Below are positions 6,190-7,005 of a stretch of 7,005 bases of DNA, piece after piece. The position numbers were made by a program, and so were the translations under genes. The notes under the pieces are model-generated. The model ran no database searches. It saw only the letters and a list, made by a program, of their open reading frames with translations, and was not told where the DNA came from. Origin of the DNA: Dokdonella_A sp039926425 (lineage in GTDB: Bacteria > Pseudomonadota > Gammaproteobacteria > Xanthomonadales > Rhodanobacteraceae); the NCBI RefSeq assembly GCF_039926425.1, contig NZ_JBDSWZ010000128.1:1-7005 (forward strand). The letters are read 5' to 3'. The first letter of the stretch is position 1. Every line of letters begins with the position of its first letter.

Positions 6190-6917
6190 TGGCTGCAGCC
6201 GTCGCCGACTTCGCCGTCACGTTCGAGCCGCTTGGCGAAACCACCCTGCTGATCCGCTTCGGATCGCGGATCGACGTCCAGATCAATGCGCATGTGCAGG
6301 AGGCCACCGCGATCCTGCGCTCGGCCCGGCTGCCCGGCGTGGTCGACCTGGTGCCGGCGTATGCCAGCGTCGCATTGATCTATGCACCGGCAGCCTGGGC
6401 CGATGGCGACGGAATGCCATGGCAGAACCTGGCGGACGCCGTGGGATCCGTCTTTTCGGCGCCGCCGCGCCATGCGGACGTCGACGGCGCGTTGGTGCAC
6501 ATTCCGGTCTGCTACGACGGAGAGAACGCACCCGACCTCGATCGTGTCGCGCGCATTGCAGGCCTCGATCGCGCCGAAGTCATCGCGCTCCACACCGCAC
6601 CTGATTACATCGTGGCGATGCTCGGCTTCGCGCCGGGATTTCCGTACCTGCTCGGGCTCGATGCGGCGCTGCATGCGCCACGTCGGATGGACCCTCGCCT
6701 GCGCGTCCCGCGAGGTTCGGTTGCGATCGGCGGAGAGCAGACCGGCATTTATCCACGCGAGCTTCCTGGCGGCTGGCAGCTGGTCGGACGAACGCCGCTG
6801 GTCCTGTTCGACCCGTGGCGAGCGACGCCGTGCCTGCTCGCGGCCGGCGATCGCGTGCGATTCCACGCGATCGCCCAGCACGCGTTCGACGTGTTGGAAA
6901 AGGATCGATCCGCGTGA
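6189..6917 (+). CDS. pxpB: 5-oxoprolinase subunit PxpB
   Basis: This 242-residue protein is the PxpB (formerly KipI-like/YbgJ) subunit of the bacterial ATP-dependent 5-oxoprolinase PxpABC, which opens 5-oxoproline (pyroglutamate) to glutamate. The complex recovers a damage product formed spontaneously from glutamine or glutamate. The family core is intact: GFAPGFPYLLGLD at 146-158, RVPRGSVAIGGEQTGIYP at 172-189, PGGWQLVGRTPLVLFDPW at 193-210, and AGDRVRF near the end. The N-terminal part with LGETTLLIRFG (15-25) is also typical. Length is normal. It starts in the HIT stop codon (TGATG) and ends overlapping the pxpC start (GTGA). The Bacillus KipI homologue inhibits the sporulation kinase KinA, but next to pxpC the oxoprolinase role is far more likely. 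Confidence 0.96.
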   Translation: MAAAVADFAVTFEPLGETTLLIRFGSRIDVQINAHVQEATAILRSARLPGVVDLVPAYASVALIYAPAAWADGDGMPWQNLADAVGSVFSAPPRHADVDGALVHIPVCYDGENAPDLDRVARIAGLDRAEVIALHTAPDYIVAMLGFAPGFPYLLGLDAALHAPRRMDPRLRVPRGSVAIGGEQTGIYPRELPGGWQLVGRTPLVLFDPWRATPCLLAAGDRVRFHAIAQHAFDVLEKDRSA

Positions 6918-7005
6918 GCGTCCGCGTGCTCAAACCGGGCGTGCTGAGCACTCTGCAGGATCGCGGACGCGTCGGCGGCGCATCGTTCGGGATCGGGCAC
7001 GCCGG
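6914..7005 (+). CDS. pxpC: 5-oxoprolinase subunit PxpC, N-terminal fragment (cut by window edge)
   Basis: The first 30 codons of a gene running off the right edge. Translation from the GTG at 6914-6916 gives MSVRVLKPGVLSTLQDRGR, then VGGASFGIGHAG. The VLKPG-[VL]-x-[ST]-x-QD-x-GR-x-G start is characteristic of PxpC (KipA / biotin-dependent carboxylase-like, YbgK). The GTG overlaps the pxpB stop (GTGA), the normal arrangement for these partner subunits. PxpC acts with PxpB and PxpA in ATP-dependent 5-oxoproline opening. Only the N-terminus is visible, so completeness cannot be judged; pxpA is not seen and may follow. Confidence 0.9.
   Translation, partial: MSVRVLKPGVLSTLQDRGRVGGASFGIGHA

Noticed and set aside
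6120..6881. Minus-strand open frame of 253 codons opposite pxpB
   Set aside because: Antisense to a gene with an intact PxpB core; the translation has no recognisable domain.
1..7005. CRISPR array, tRNA or rRNA gene, insertion sequence, toxin-antitoxin or phage-like module
   Set aside because: I saw no regularly spaced direct repeats, cloverleaf-like sequence, rRNA segment, transposase or terminal repeats; nearly all of the window is explained by conserved housekeeping-type genes.

Overview
This is a 7 kb piece of a GC-rich bacterial chromosome (roughly 64% GC by eye), packed with ordinary genes. The protein content is a RimO / DUF3025 pair, a secreted-TPR diguanylate cyclase and a Pxp 5-oxoprolinase cluster beside a HIT protein. 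With the codon use, this suggests a gammaproteobacterium of the Lysobacterales/Xanthomonadales type (perhaps Rhodanobacteraceae). That placement is inference from protein flavour, not a marker-gene assignment.

Left part, all on the minus strand (read right to left): rimO (2635-1316) encodes the ribosomal protein S12 methylthiotransferase. It is followed after only 4 nt by a DUF3025 protein (1311-436). After about 230 nt without a recognisable gene comes the N-terminal part of an ABC transporter ATPase with a clear Walker A motif, cut by the left window edge.

Middle: a divergent intergenic region (2636-2835) separates rimO from a plus-strand gene (2836-4914). Its product has a signal peptide, about five visible TPR repeats, one transmembrane helix and a C-terminal GGDEF domain with intact active (GGEEF) and inhibitory (RADD) sites. 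It is therefore likely a membrane c-di-GMP synthase that senses something in the periplasm.

Right part: after a 184-nt gap with a promoter-like TTGACA and a small hairpin, a tight plus-strand cluster begins: dienelactone hydrolase family protein (5099-5776), HIT-domain protein (5773-6189), pxpB (6189-6917) and the start of pxpC (6914 to the window end). All three junctions are stop/start overlaps (ATGA, TGATG, GTGA), so the four genes are almost certainly one translationally coupled unit. PxpB and PxpC are subunits of the ATP-dependent 5-oxoprolinase that opens 5-oxoproline to glutamate. PxpA is not in the window and may lie just beyond it. The roles of the hydrolase and the HIT protein in this unit are unknown.

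I found no tRNA, rRNA, CRISPR array, insertion sequence or phage-like gene. No clearly novel system is visible. The observations most worth a second look are the strong excess of the palindrome CGATCG (23 hand-counted copies), the coupling of a dienelactone hydrolase and a Q-x-H-x-H HIT protein to 5-oxoprolinase, and a TTTGA-N5-TCAAA inverted repeat between rimO and the diguanylate cyclase.
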